Shown piece after piece: positions 32,846 through 41,298 of a DNA stretch of 64,000 bases. The notes under the pieces were generated by a model. It saw only the letters and a program-made list of their open reading frames with translations, did no database searches and was not told where the DNA came from. The position numbers and the translations under genes were made by a program. The stretch is taken from the NCBI RefSeq assembly GCF_900113045.1, contig NZ_FONY01000001.1, forward strand, positions 221,795-285,794, read 5' to 3'. The stretch comes from Thermoflexibacter ruber. GTDB lineage: Bacteria > Bacteroidota > Bacteroidia > Cytophagales > Thermoflexibacteraceae. Position 1 is the first letter of the stretch. Every line of letters begins with the position of its first letter.

Positions 32846-34657
32846 TTAATAGCCCGGATTTTGATAAATCGATGCATTAGGTACGGTCAAAGCATCTAAT
32901 TGACTTCTTGGAATAGGTCTTAGCACATGAAAATCTTTGATATTTGCTGCTCCGTCAGGATTGAAGGCTTTTACTCTTTCTAAGAGTTTGCCTCTTATTG
33001 CCAAGTCAGGCCATCTGTTGCTTTCTCCACAGAGTTCTCTTGTACGTTCGTCTAAGATATAATCCAAGTTCATCTGAGCCGGCGACACACGAATCGCATT
33101 ATAGCGAGCTTCTACTTGAGCGTTGGTCAGCCCTGGACGGAAAGCGGCTCTTCTTTTGAGCACATTGATAAAGTTGGCAGCTTCGTTAGTTCGTCCAAGC
33201 TGAACCGCCGCTTCTGCTGCTAATAAATAAACTTCTGAAAGTTTTATCACTGGGAAAGGACGACCTCCTGTATCGTTAGGAGTTAGTTTATCAGGGTCTT
33301 CGTACTTGCTCAGACCTGGATAGATATTTTGAGCAAAAGAACCTCCTATCAGATAAAATTCTCTGGGTGCTATGACCCTGTAAGGCTTCAAACGACCTCC
33401 AGTAGGGGAAGTAAGCGCGTTCAAAGAGTCTGCAATTCTATTGGTTTTTGCTAAGACAAATCCTGTATCTATATTGGCTCTGAAGCCACCACCATCTTGG
33501 GTAGCTAACCAAACCATGCGAAAAGAGCCATCAAAGCGACTATCATTTTCTTTGTCAGCAAAAGCCACGTTATACAACCAAGGTGTAGGGCAGAAACGTC
33601 TAATAGGACGACCGTATAGTAAATTTCTTGTGGCACAGGGCTGAGTAGCTGAGTTTACCAAAGGAGCCCTCACTGCCGTGTAGTCAGGGTTAAAATCATT
33701 GGCAGCATCTACTCCTTTGCCTCCTCCAATACCCGTTGGGTTGCCTACTTCGTTGGCATTATTATTACCGGGTATTCTTTCTACCGAAAAGATAATTTCT
33801 AAGTTATAATCATTTCTTGGTCTATGCACATCAGCAAAGTTAGGGAGCAGAGTTGTACCATACCTTGCTTGGTTGTTTATTACTTCTGTGGCAGCGGTAA
33901 AAGCATTTTCAAAGTCGGTGGCTTGCTTTGCAGAAGAATAAGCTCTATGAATATACGCTTTTGCCAATAATGCAAATGCTGCTGCTTTGGAAAGTCTGAA
34001 AGCATTGGCAGGTCGCCTATCAGGAAGATTTTTGGTTGCAAAAGTTAAGTCATCTATGATAGCCTGATAGTTTTTTGTGAGTACCTCTGCCAAAGGTAAA
34101 CGGTTCATATCTTGGAAAGCCACTTGGTTAAATTTCAACTCTCCACTGCCTAAGTCCAAAGGTACTGCCCCAAAGTGTTGTACCAAGTTGAGATAGTACA
34201 AAGCCCTCAGAAAGCGAATCTCTGCCAAACCAATGTTCTTTTCTGATTCGCTCATAGGTACTTGTGCTGCAAATTCTACCAAGCCATTTGCCAAGTTGAT
34301 ATTAAAATAGCTTCTATTCCAAGGAGTTAGGATTTGACCATTGCCTAAGTCTAAAGTGTAGTTCCCCATAGTAACAATGTCTTGCGTTCCTCCCGCTCCT
34401 GTGCGAGGTTGGTCAGCGTAAGTCCATTCATCAGTACCTACTGTACCTAAAGTAACTGCTCCTTCGGGTCCGTATAAGAACCTTAACCCTGAATAGAGTG
34501 CAACAATTCCACTTTGAAAGCCAGAAGGTGTTTTAAAGTACTCAGGTGTAAAAACCGTAAAAGGTTTTTCAATGAGTTTATTTTCACAACTTGAAAAAGT
34601 AGCTACATTTATCAAAGCTAAAAAGCCAATGATTTTATATAATTTCTTCATTTTCAT
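32846..34657 (-). CDS. SusD/RagB-like outer-membrane nutrient-binding lipoprotein
   Basis: 603 residues. The lipoprotein leader (IIGFLALINVATFSSCENK) precedes a TPR-containing SusD fold: FTPEYFKTPSGFQSGIVALY, LGTVGTDEWTYADQPRT, LAEIRFLRALYYLNLVQHFG (the conserved helix), ADVHRPRNDYNLEIIFSVER, LLAAEAAVQLGRTNEAANFI and the ending LDYILDERTRELCGESNRWP...LRPIPRSQLDAL. It forms the lid over the SusC-type channel. Lying 15 bp after susC and 28 bp before the xylanase, it is part of one transcript, and the substrate is expected to be xylo-oligosaccharide. Confidence 0.95.
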   Translation of the reverse strand: MKMKKLYKIIGFLALINVATFSSCENKLIEKPFTVFTPEYFKTPSGFQSGIVALYSGLRFLYGPEGAVTLGTVGTDEWTYADQPRTGAGGTQDIVTMGNYTLDLGNGQILTPWNRSYFNINLANGLVEFAAQVPMSESEKNIGLAEIRFLRALYYLNLVQHFGAVPLDLGSGELKFNQVAFQDMNRLPLAEVLTKNYQAIIDDLTFATKNLPDRRPANAFRLSKAAAFALLAKAYIHRAYSSAKQATDFENAFTAATEVINNQARYGTTLLPNFADVHRPRNDYNLEIIFSVERIPGNNNANEVGNPTGIGGGKGVDAANDFNPDYTAVRAPLVNSATQPCATRNLLYGRPIRRFCPTPWLYNVAFADKENDSRFDGSFRMVWLATQDGGGFRANIDTGFVLAKTNRIADSLNALTSPTGGRLKPYRVIAPREFYLIGGSFAQNIYPGLSKYEDPDKLTPNDTGGRPFPVIKLSEVYLLAAEAAVQLGRTNEAANFINVLKRRAAFRPGLTNAQVEARYNAIRVSPAQMNLDYILDERTRELCGESNRWPDLAIRGKLLERVKAFNPDGAANIKDFHVLRPIPRSQLDALTVPNASIYQNPGY

Positions 34658-34672
34658 ACGAATTTATAAGAT

Positions 34673-37600
34673 TTAGAGTGAGATGTTTAAGCCAAAAGTA
34701 AATGTTCTTGCGGGAGGTGTGCTTGCACTGATAGTAACTACCCCATTTGCTCCGCCGCGAATATTACCGGGATTAGAAACCCCTTGATTTCCTGTTCCTG
34801 TACCTTCAGGGTCTATGCCTGTCTGTCTAAAATAGGGAGAAAACAAGATAGCTGCATTATCTATAGTGAAATAGGTGCGAACTGACCGCATACCAAATCT
34901 ACTGAGTATGCTCTTGTCAAAGGTATAACCAAAGTTGATGCTTCTAATTTTGACAAAACTTGCATCGTAGTAACCCAAAGTTGTCCATTCTGTACTCACC
35001 GTTCTGTTAGCCCCAGGCATAGGGAACCAGTTACTTGGGTTAGTTGGTGTCCAATAGTCGACCTTGATGCCATTTCTTCTTCCGTCTAAGTTGGTCAAGT
35101 AGGCGGCATCTGGCTGGTGAATCTGGCTAATGAGTAAACCGCCAAATCTTGCATAGAATACTGTTGAGAAGTCAAAACCTTTGTAGGTAATACGGTGAGT
35201 CATACCCCCTTGCAACTTGGCATCAGCGTTACCAATGATATGCCTATCAAAATCGTTGATTACTCCATCAGGCACACCATCGCGTCCACTATAATCCAAG
35301 AGTTTAATTTGTCCGGGTCTTGCCCCATATCGCGCCGCTTCTGCCGCCTCGTCTATCTGCCAAATACCTAATTTTTTAAAGTCGTAGATAGAAGTCATAG
35401 AATAACCTACGTGTAACTGATTGGCAATATCTCTTTGTACATTGTTGCTCAGTTTCAAGATTCTATTCCTATTAGTGAAAAGGTTGATGTCCATACTCCA
35501 AGTAAATCCATTGTCCAAACGAACATTCACACTTGAGATACTAAACTCAAAGCCCTTGTTTTCCATTTCCCCAATATTGGTTTGGAAGTTACCCGTAACC
35601 CCAGAAGTAGCCGGGAGGCTGACTCCGTAAATAATCCTATCTGTTTTTTGGTGGTAATACTCAATAGAGCCTGTGATTCTGTTTTCCCAAATTCCAAAAT
35701 CAACCCCTACGTTAGTTGTTTTTGAGAACTCCCAAGAAAGGTTTGCATTGGGCAGGGCAGAAACTTGATAGCCACTCAAAATCGTATTGCCGAAATTGTA
35801 AGAGATAATATTTCCCGGTGCTTGTAAACCGTTATTATTAGATACTAAACCCAGAGAGGAATAAATCCCTACGGATTGGTTAGAAGTTACTCCGTAACCT
35901 GCTCTGAGCTTGAGGTTGGTCAAGAGTTTAATATCTTGCATAAAGTCCTCATTGGTAATATTCCAACCTGCGGAAACTGCACCATAGTTAAACCACTTAT
36001 TACCCACTGCCAAGCGAGATGAGCCGTCCCTTCTGCCTGTTACTGTAAGCAGGTATTTATCATCATACGCATAGTTCAACCTCCCCATGTAGGAAATAAT
36101 AGCCGACCTGCTTTCTCCCCCACCCAAGGCAGTATTAGACGAGTTGATTGGTGTGGAGAGGGCTAAATTGTAGAACTGCACAAAGTTATCAGTGATAGAG
36201 TCTTTCCTTACAGAAGTATTATAAAATTGCCCTTCTTGGATACTATACAATCCCGTGAAGTTTACTCTGTGCTTTTGTGCGATGGTTTTATCATAAATCA
36301 ATAAGTTCTCTAAGGTATAGCCCCATGCTTGAGAGTTATTTACAAAAGCAGTATTTCCTCTTTGAGGTCTGAAATAACTTGGATTAGAAGCTAAGTCAGA
36401 GGCTTGGAACTGCGCACTTTCTTGTTGTTCATAAGACAGACCTAAGTTTAGTCTATATTTTAAGCCTTCAAAAAATTCATACTCGCCATACAAGCTATTG
36501 AAAGTCCTCAATCTTCTTACCCTGTCCACCCAGTTGTTATTGTTTTCTTTGAGATAAAGTGGATTGTAAGTAACATTGTCCAGAATATTACCAGAAGGCA
36601 CTTTATAAATCCTATCTAAGGAGTCGCGTGAAGGCATCAAAGGGCTCAAAGAAAGAATAGGGTACATCGTCCCCCCTACTACGAACTGAGAACCATTGGT
36701 AATGTTCAAGCTATTGATAGAGCTAATCCCTACGCTAATCCTTTTGCCTATCTTGCTATCTATAGCCGTTCTTAGGTTAAATCGCGTAAAGTCTTGACCG
36801 GGTAAGAGGGCTGTTTCCTTAAAATAGCCCGCTCCTAAGGAGAAAGTATTGGCTTTGGTTCCCCCTGAAATGGTCAAATTGTGGTCTGTACGGTACGCTC
36901 CTTGGTACATGAGGTCTTGCCAATCGGTAGTCCTACCTGTTTGGATAGATTTAAGCTCCTCAGGCATGTAACCTTCTGCCCATGGCGAGATATTCCTCAT
37001 AGCTTGGTACTCTGCGGCACTAAACAAAGGATACTTGTTGGCTACTGTACCTATACCGTGATAGCCGTTGTAAAAAACCTTAGTATCTCCTGTTTCCCCT
37101 TTTTTGGAAGTAATCAAAAGAATCCCATTTGCACCCCTTGAGCCGTAAATAGCTGTAGCCGAGGCATCTTTTAGTACCTCAATAGAAGCCACGTCATTGG
37201 GGTTAATGTCGTTCAAACTTCCGTCAAAAGGAATACCGTCCAATACTATCAAAGGTTCATTGGAGCCAGAGATAGAGCGAGTTCCCCTAATTCGAATCTG
37301 CGCCCCTGCCCCAGGACGAGTACCGGTACGCTGAATTTCCAAACCTGCCGCTCTACCTTGCAGTGCTTGCTGTAAGTTAGCCACAGGTACTTCGCGCAAA
37401 GCTGTTTCTGATACCGAAGTAATAGCACCAGTAACGTCTGCTTTTTTCTGCGTACCATAACCTACGACTACTACTTCAGAAAGTGTTTTCATGTCCAGCA
37501 TCAACTGAACATTGATAGTAGTCTGATTACCAACTACAATCTCTTGTGTAGTGTAGCCTATAAAACTAAAAATAAGTACAGAGTTGGCATCTACTCCTGC

Positions 37601-37846
37601 AAAGGCATATTTCCCATCGCTGTCGGTGGTCGTACCTTTATTTGTGCCTTTCAGAACAATGTTTACGCCCGGTAGTCCTTCACCAGTTTCGCTGGTTACT
37701 CTACCTGATACTTGGTTGGTTTGTGCTAAGCTACTATTCATGCTAAGTAGAAGAAAGGCAAATGCGATAATTGCAAATTTCCATCTCCATAATCCAAGCG
37801 ATAGTAACTCATAAGCCTTTTTGGGTATGAAGTTTTTCATTTTCAT
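34673..37846 (-). CDS. SusC/RagA-family TonB-dependent outer-membrane transporter
   Basis: 1057 residues. After a signal peptide (FAIIAFAFLLLSMNSSLAQ) a carboxypeptidase-like domain (GRVTSETGEGLPGVNIVLKG...KYAFAGVDANSVLIFSFIGY) is followed by the TonB box and plug (SEVVVVGYGTQKKADVTGAI, VANLQQALQGRAAGLEI, GTRSISGSNEPLIVLDGIPF, IEVLKDASATAIYGSRGANG) and a 22-strand barrel ending in TPPARTFTFGLNISL. The VVVGYGTQKK and KDASATAIYGSRGANG phrases define the SusC group. It imports oligosaccharides with SusD and TonB energy. First gene of the xylan transcript; operator-like sites lie upstream. Confidence 0.97.
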   Translation of the reverse strand: MKMKNFIPKKAYELLSLGLWRWKFAIIAFAFLLLSMNSSLAQTNQVSGRVTSETGEGLPGVNIVLKGTNKGTTTDSDGKYAFAGVDANSVLIFSFIGYTTQEIVVGNQTTINVQLMLDMKTLSEVVVVGYGTQKKADVTGAITSVSETALREVPVANLQQALQGRAAGLEIQRTGTRPGAGAQIRIRGTRSISGSNEPLIVLDGIPFDGSLNDINPNDVASIEVLKDASATAIYGSRGANGILLITSKKGETGDTKVFYNGYHGIGTVANKYPLFSAAEYQAMRNISPWAEGYMPEELKSIQTGRTTDWQDLMYQGAYRTDHNLTISGGTKANTFSLGAGYFKETALLPGQDFTRFNLRTAIDSKIGKRISVGISSINSLNITNGSQFVVGGTMYPILSLSPLMPSRDSLDRIYKVPSGNILDNVTYNPLYLKENNNNWVDRVRRLRTFNSLYGEYEFFEGLKYRLNLGLSYEQQESAQFQASDLASNPSYFRPQRGNTAFVNNSQAWGYTLENLLIYDKTIAQKHRVNFTGLYSIQEGQFYNTSVRKDSITDNFVQFYNLALSTPINSSNTALGGGESRSAIISYMGRLNYAYDDKYLLTVTGRRDGSSRLAVGNKWFNYGAVSAGWNITNEDFMQDIKLLTNLKLRAGYGVTSNQSVGIYSSLGLVSNNNGLQAPGNIISYNFGNTILSGYQVSALPNANLSWEFSKTTNVGVDFGIWENRITGSIEYYHQKTDRIIYGVSLPATSGVTGNFQTNIGEMENKGFEFSISSVNVRLDNGFTWSMDINLFTNRNRILKLSNNVQRDIANQLHVGYSMTSIYDFKKLGIWQIDEAAEAARYGARPGQIKLLDYSGRDGVPDGVINDFDRHIIGNADAKLQGGMTHRITYKGFDFSTVFYARFGGLLISQIHQPDAAYLTNLDGRRNGIKVDYWTPTNPSNWFPMPGANRTVSTEWTTLGYYDASFVKIRSINFGYTFDKSILSRFGMRSVRTYFTIDNAAILFSPYFRQTGIDPEGTGTGNQGVSNPGNIRGGANGVVTISASTPPARTFTFGLNISL

Positions 37847-38068
37847 AAGAGTTAATTAATTGAATAAATGGTTCGATACGATGCTAAGGGTTACTTATTC
37901 TTTCAAGTGGTTCTGGTCGAGTAAAAAGTTTATTTTTTAGGCTGATAATTTTTTGTTGTAGTTTTTTTTAACAAACAATAATTAAAATATTGAAAATGAG
38001 ATACAAAAAGCGACACTATAGACTCATAGGTCATTTTGAACATAAATATAGCAAAAGATTTACAACAA

Positions 38069-38084
38069 ATGCAACCGATTGCAT
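38069..38084. promoter_or_regulatory. Putative LacI-family operator 1
   Basis: ATGCAACCGATTGCAT is a 16-bp palindrome with one mismatched position pair and a central CG, the format of LacI-family operators. It lies 223 bp upstream of susC. Confidence 0.6.
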
Positions 38085-38230
38085 AAATATTTTTTATATT
38101 TACGTAAAAAATTTTTTAAACACTATGAGGTTTTTACTAATCTAAACAAGTAATATTGTTAAATAAAAGTATTATTTTGAATAAACAAACTTCAAAATGT
38201 TTAAAATTAGCCTAAAAAAAGCGATATTTT

Positions 38231-38258
38231 TTTAAACCGATTGCATAAAAAATGCAAT
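38231..38258. promoter_or_regulatory. Putative LacI-family operator 2 with overlapping inverted repeat
   Basis: AAACCGATTGCAT repeats the right half and centre of operator 1, with a degenerate left half. Its ATTGCAT also pairs with ATGCAAT five bases on (38240-38258). It lies about 84 bp before the regulator ATG. Confidence 0.5.
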
Positions 38259-38341
38259 TTTTTGAAAAATTCAAAGAGATTTAATCATCAAACTTGTTGG
38301 TTTGTTTTTACTTTTATAACTTACAGAAATAGTATGCAAAT

Positions 38342-39376
38342 ATGAAAATGGAAAAGGAAACTACGATTTACGACATTGCCAAGCAGTTGAATATATCCCC
38401 AGCTACGGTAAGTCGAGCCTTGAACGACCACCCTGCTATTAATATAGATACGAAAAAAGTAATTATTAGCAAGGCAAAGGAGTTGGGCTACCGAACAAAT
38501 ATTTTTGCAAGTAACCTGCGAAGGAAAAAAACAAATACGATTGGGGTCATAGTACCTCGCCTGAACAGCTATTTTATGTCCACCGTCTTGGCAGGTATGG
38601 AAAAAGTAGCTAACGAAGCCTCCTATAACCTCATCATAGCCCAGTCTTTAGAATCTGTAAAAAAGGAAATGGCTAACGTCAAAACCATGTTCAACAGCCA
38701 TGTCGACGGTTTGCTTGTGTCGCTTTCTTATGACACAGAAAACTTAGACCATTTTGAGCCTCTGATAAAAAAAGGAGTACCTATCCTCTTTTTTGACCGT
38801 GTACTTACGCATAAGAAATGTACGAGCATAGTCATAGATAATTTGAAAGCGGGATACGAAGCTACTAATCACCTCATTGCGCAAGGTTGCAAACACATTA
38901 TGCACATCACAGGCAACTTACAAAGGAATGTCTATCAAGACCGCTTGAAAGGCTATCGCTTAGCTTTGGCAGAGAGCGGGCTTCATTACTGCGAGGAGTT
39001 GGTGCGTACCACTGATTTTAGCTATCAATCTGTCAATGAGATGGTACAATACCTGACAAGCCTTAAGCCTGTCCCTGATGCTATCTTTATTACTAACGAC
39101 TTTTATGCAGCGCATTGCATTGTAGCCCTCAAACAAGCAGGTTTTTCTATCCCTGAAGATATTGCCATTGTAGGGTTCAATGATGACCCTATTGCTATGG
39201 TAGTAGAACCTAACTTAACTACCGTGCGCTATCATGGGCAGGAAATGGGAGAAGTAGCAGCAAAAAGCCTCATCAATCATCTCAACGAACAGTCAAGTAT
39301 CAAAGATACTAATGCTATTATCTTACATTCTGAATTGGTTGTACGAGCATCGTCTTTGAAAGGAAAATCTACCTAA
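38342..39376 (+). CDS. LacI-family transcriptional regulator of the xylan locus
   Basis: 344 residues. The N-terminal HTH and hinge (TIYDIAKQLNISPATVSRAL, NDHPAINIDTKKVII, KELGYRTNIFASNLRRKKTN) are typical, including the leucine of the minor-groove hinge helix. The ligand domain follows (IGVIVPRLNSYFMSTVLAGM, DGLLVSLSYDTENL, VPILFFDRVLTHKKCTSIVI, KLKPVPDAIFITNDFYAAH-type segment, IAIVGFNDDPIAMVVEPNLT), matching sugar-binding periplasmic folds. Divergent from susC with repeated CG-centred sites between, so it most likely controls the susC-GH115 operon and itself in response to a xylan-derived sugar. In Bacteroidota, LacI-type regulators of such loci occur beside the commoner hybrid two-component systems. 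Confidence 0.92.
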   Translation: MKMEKETTIYDIAKQLNISPATVSRALNDHPAINIDTKKVIISKAKELGYRTNIFASNLRRKKTNTIGVIVPRLNSYFMSTVLAGMEKVANEASYNLIIAQSLESVKKEMANVKTMFNSHVDGLLVSLSYDTENLDHFEPLIKKGVPILFFDRVLTHKKCTSIVIDNLKAGYEATNHLIAQGCKHIMHITGNLQRNVYQDRLKGYRLALAESGLHYCEELVRTTDFSYQSVNEMVQYLTSLKPVPDAIFITNDFYAAHCIVALKQAGFSIPEDIAIVGFNDDPIAMVVEPNLTTVRYHGQEMGEVAAKSLINHLNEQSSIKDTNAIILHSELVVRASSLKGKST

Positions 39377-39406
39377 TTAGCTGTAAGTCAGCAGAGAAGA
39401 AGGCTT

Positions 39407-40102
39407 TTAGCCTATCTTTAAGTCGTTGATGTTAGGAATAATGATCTTTGAACGAGAATAATGAAGCTTGTTATCGCGTTCAAGTTCGTTGATAAGAGAA
39501 GTTACCGTTTGACGAGTAGCACCAATGATGTCAGCAATATCTTGGTGGGTGAGAAAATTTTTTACAGCAATACTATCTTGTTCTTTTTTCCCATTTTTTT
39601 GGGAAAAATCTACGAGAAAGTTAATAAGCCTTGTTTTTACATCTCTGAAAATCAAATCATTGTATCGGACTTGTAAGGTGCGAAGTTCCTCTCCTACCTT
39701 CTTGGTCAGTTTAAGGGCAATGCTCGGATTTTTTTCTAATACTTGCTCAAAGTCATCAGGCATAAAAGAACAGATAATTACCTCATCGCTCACCGCTTTG
39801 GCATACTCGGAGTTTCCTAAACTATTTTTTCCTTTTTCCAAAGTAATATCCCCAAAAATATCTCCCTGTTGGAGGAAATCTTTGACCTTTTCGTTCCCTT
39901 CTGCATCAGTTTGAATAATTTTAACAATGCCTTTTTTGAGGAAGTAAATTCTTTTCACCTCATCAAAGAAAATCAAATCATTTTTTCTGGCTCTTTTAAA
40001 TCCAGAAATTACGCAAAGCATTTTGATTTCTTGTTCATTCATTTGTGAAAAAATTTGGTGATTGCGCAAGTACCAATATTTCACATCTTTAACTTTGTCC
40101 AT
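39407..40102 (-). CDS. Crp/Fnr-family transcriptional regulator
   Basis: 231 residues. A cyclic-nucleotide-binding-type beta roll (about 15-130: IFSQMNEQEIKMLCVISGFK, KNDLIFFDEVKRIYFLKKGI, GDIFGDITLEKGKN) leads through a dimer helix (PSIALKLTKKVGEELRTLQV) into a winged HTH (about 170-225) with FLTHQDIADIIGATRQTVTS and LINELERDNKLHYSRSKIII. The recognition helix RQTVTSLINELE is Crp-like. The phosphate-binding RxS motif of true cAMP receptors is not seen, so the effector is uncertain. Convergent with the LacI-family gene. Confidence 0.9.
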   Translation of the reverse strand: MDKVKDVKYWYLRNHQIFSQMNEQEIKMLCVISGFKRARKNDLIFFDEVKRIYFLKKGIVKIIQTDAEGNEKVKDFLQQGDIFGDITLEKGKNSLGNSEYAKAVSDEVIICSFMPDDFEQVLEKNPSIALKLTKKVGEELRTLQVRYNDLIFRDVKTRLINFLVDFSQKNGKKEQDSIAVKNFLTHQDIADIIGATRQTVTSLINELERDNKLHYSRSKIIIPNINDLKIG

Positions 40103-40235
40103 ACAAACGTGAAATTCTTTATAGCTAAGGTAAAAAAGTTTTAAAGAAAAGTAAATACTTAGGGTAAATTAAAAATTTCTTAAATTTGTAAAGAAAATAT
40201 GATTTAGCATAAAACCCTGACCCCAATTAACTCCC

Positions 40236-40865
40236 TTGACAGAAGATAAAATTAAAAATATCATCAAAAAATATATTCCTGCTGAGGCTGTAACCCAAGT
40301 AGTGAAATGGTTGATTCAGTACAAAGTACACCTTAAGATTGCCGCACCTCGCCGCAGTATTTTAGGTAACTATCGCTCTCCCGATGGAAAGTATGGGCAT
40401 CGCATTTCTATCAACAGCAACCTGAATCCTTATGCCTTTTTGCTGACTTTTGTGCATGAATTGGCACATCTGACTACTTATGAGAAATATAGACACCTTG
40501 TCCTCCCCCATGGAATAGAGTGGAAAAGAGAGTTCCAAAAACTGATGAGCCTATTTTTTGATAAGCACATTTTCCCAAAAGAAATTGAGGAAGCATTGCA
40601 AAACTATATGAGCAATCCCGCCGCCTCGAGCTGTAGAGATGAAAACCTCATGCGACTGTTGAGAAAGTACGATAAAGAAACACATGTGATACATTTAGAG
40701 GAAGTTGCACCTAATAGTTATTTTCAGATAGATGATGGACGTATCTTTCTCAAAGGAGAAAAATTGCGAAAAAACTATAAGTGCATAGAACAAAAAACTA
40801 AAAAAGCATACAGGATTCACGGACTAATGCCTGTCATACCTATCAAAATAAAAACTTCTACATAG
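40236..40865 (+). CDS. SprT-like zinc metalloprotease-domain protein
   Basis: 209 residues with a TTG start (no nearer ATG keeps the N-terminal helix). The SprT-like motif HELAH at 74-78 with a further His at 92 (LPHGIEWKREF) provides the zinc ligands and catalytic Glu75. The preceding ISINSNLNPYAFLLTFV is the usual strand-helix lead. The C-terminal part (YKCIEQKTKKAYRIHG) is a degenerate zinc-ribbon region without cysteines. SprT-type proteins relate to eukaryotic SPRTN, which cleaves DNA-protein crosslinks; the bacterial role is not settled. Confidence 0.8.
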   Translation: MTEDKIKNIIKKYIPAEAVTQVVKWLIQYKVHLKIAAPRRSILGNYRSPDGKYGHRISINSNLNPYAFLLTFVHELAHLTTYEKYRHLVLPHGIEWKREFQKLMSLFFDKHIFPKEIEEALQNYMSNPAASSCRDENLMRLLRKYDKETHVIHLEEVAPNSYFQIDDGRIFLKGEKLRKNYKCIEQKTKKAYRIHGLMPVIPIKIKTST

Positions 40866-40878
40866 GTTATTTCAAATA

Positions 40879-40915
40879 AAAGACCTATCAGATTTTAGAA
40901 ATCTGACAGGTCTTT
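40879..40915. repeat. Palindromic interspersed repeat, copy B
   Basis: AAAGACCTATCAGATTT and AAATCTGACAGGTCTTT are 17-base arms with one mismatch and a TAG loop, 13 bp after the SprT-like gene. It could also act as its terminator. Confidence 0.75.
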
Positions 40916-41242
40916 GTATTGATTATATTTTTTTTTATACTCAATCAAAAGTGGTTTTGAAATTTTCTTTACTCCAAAGTCCCTGTTCTCTGACACTTCC
41001 TTTGTAAAACTTATGTAAGCATTGGACTTTCAGACTAACACCGTAGCTGTGCTATTTTTGTAGAAAATAATGAATATTAGACCATATAGAACCGCGTAGT
41101 AGTGGCATATTTCATGCCTACAGCCTTGCTGTAGGTGGCTTGGGCTTACTCTTTTCTACCAAGATGACAGCCCTACGGGCTTAAAGTTACATGTGGTATT
41201 GTTTATTGGCTAACTCTACAAAAAGTTTCAGAGAACCAAAGT
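40916..41242. repeat. Gene-free region with interspersed repeat sequence
   Basis: No ORF. The centre (about 41040-41190) has short C/G-rich hairpins: CCTACAGCCTTGCTGTAGG near 41118 and AGCCCTACGGGCTT near 41168. A/T-rich spacers lie between them, containing TTTTGTAGAAAATAAT and CTTTTCTACCAAGATGACAG. The pattern of TACGG-tipped hairpins beside GTAGAAAA or TTTTCTACCAAGAT strings is that of dispersed intergenic repeats common in Cytophagia-like genomes. Confidence 0.5.
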
Positions 41243-41267
41243 CCCTTTCTCTTGCTGAGAAAGGGAT
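41243..41267. terminator. Stem-loop downstream of rseP
   Basis: TCCCTTTCTC and GAGAAAGGGA, a 10-bp stem with a 5-base loop, lies 32 bp after the rseP stop. The T tract on the minus side is weak. Confidence 0.5.
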
Positions 41268-41298
41268 TGAAAAATCATTTTATTTTGAGTATATCATT

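Larger units (their letters stand above)
37847..38341. promoter_or_regulatory. 495-bp divergent control region between susC and the LacI regulator
   Basis: No coding sequence. Extremely A/T rich, with two copies of the 11-mer ACCGATTGCAT at 38074-38084 and 38236-38246, the only obvious non-A/T signals. It should contain the promoters of both divergent transcripts. No unambiguous TAnnTTTG element was fixed. Confidence 0.65.
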
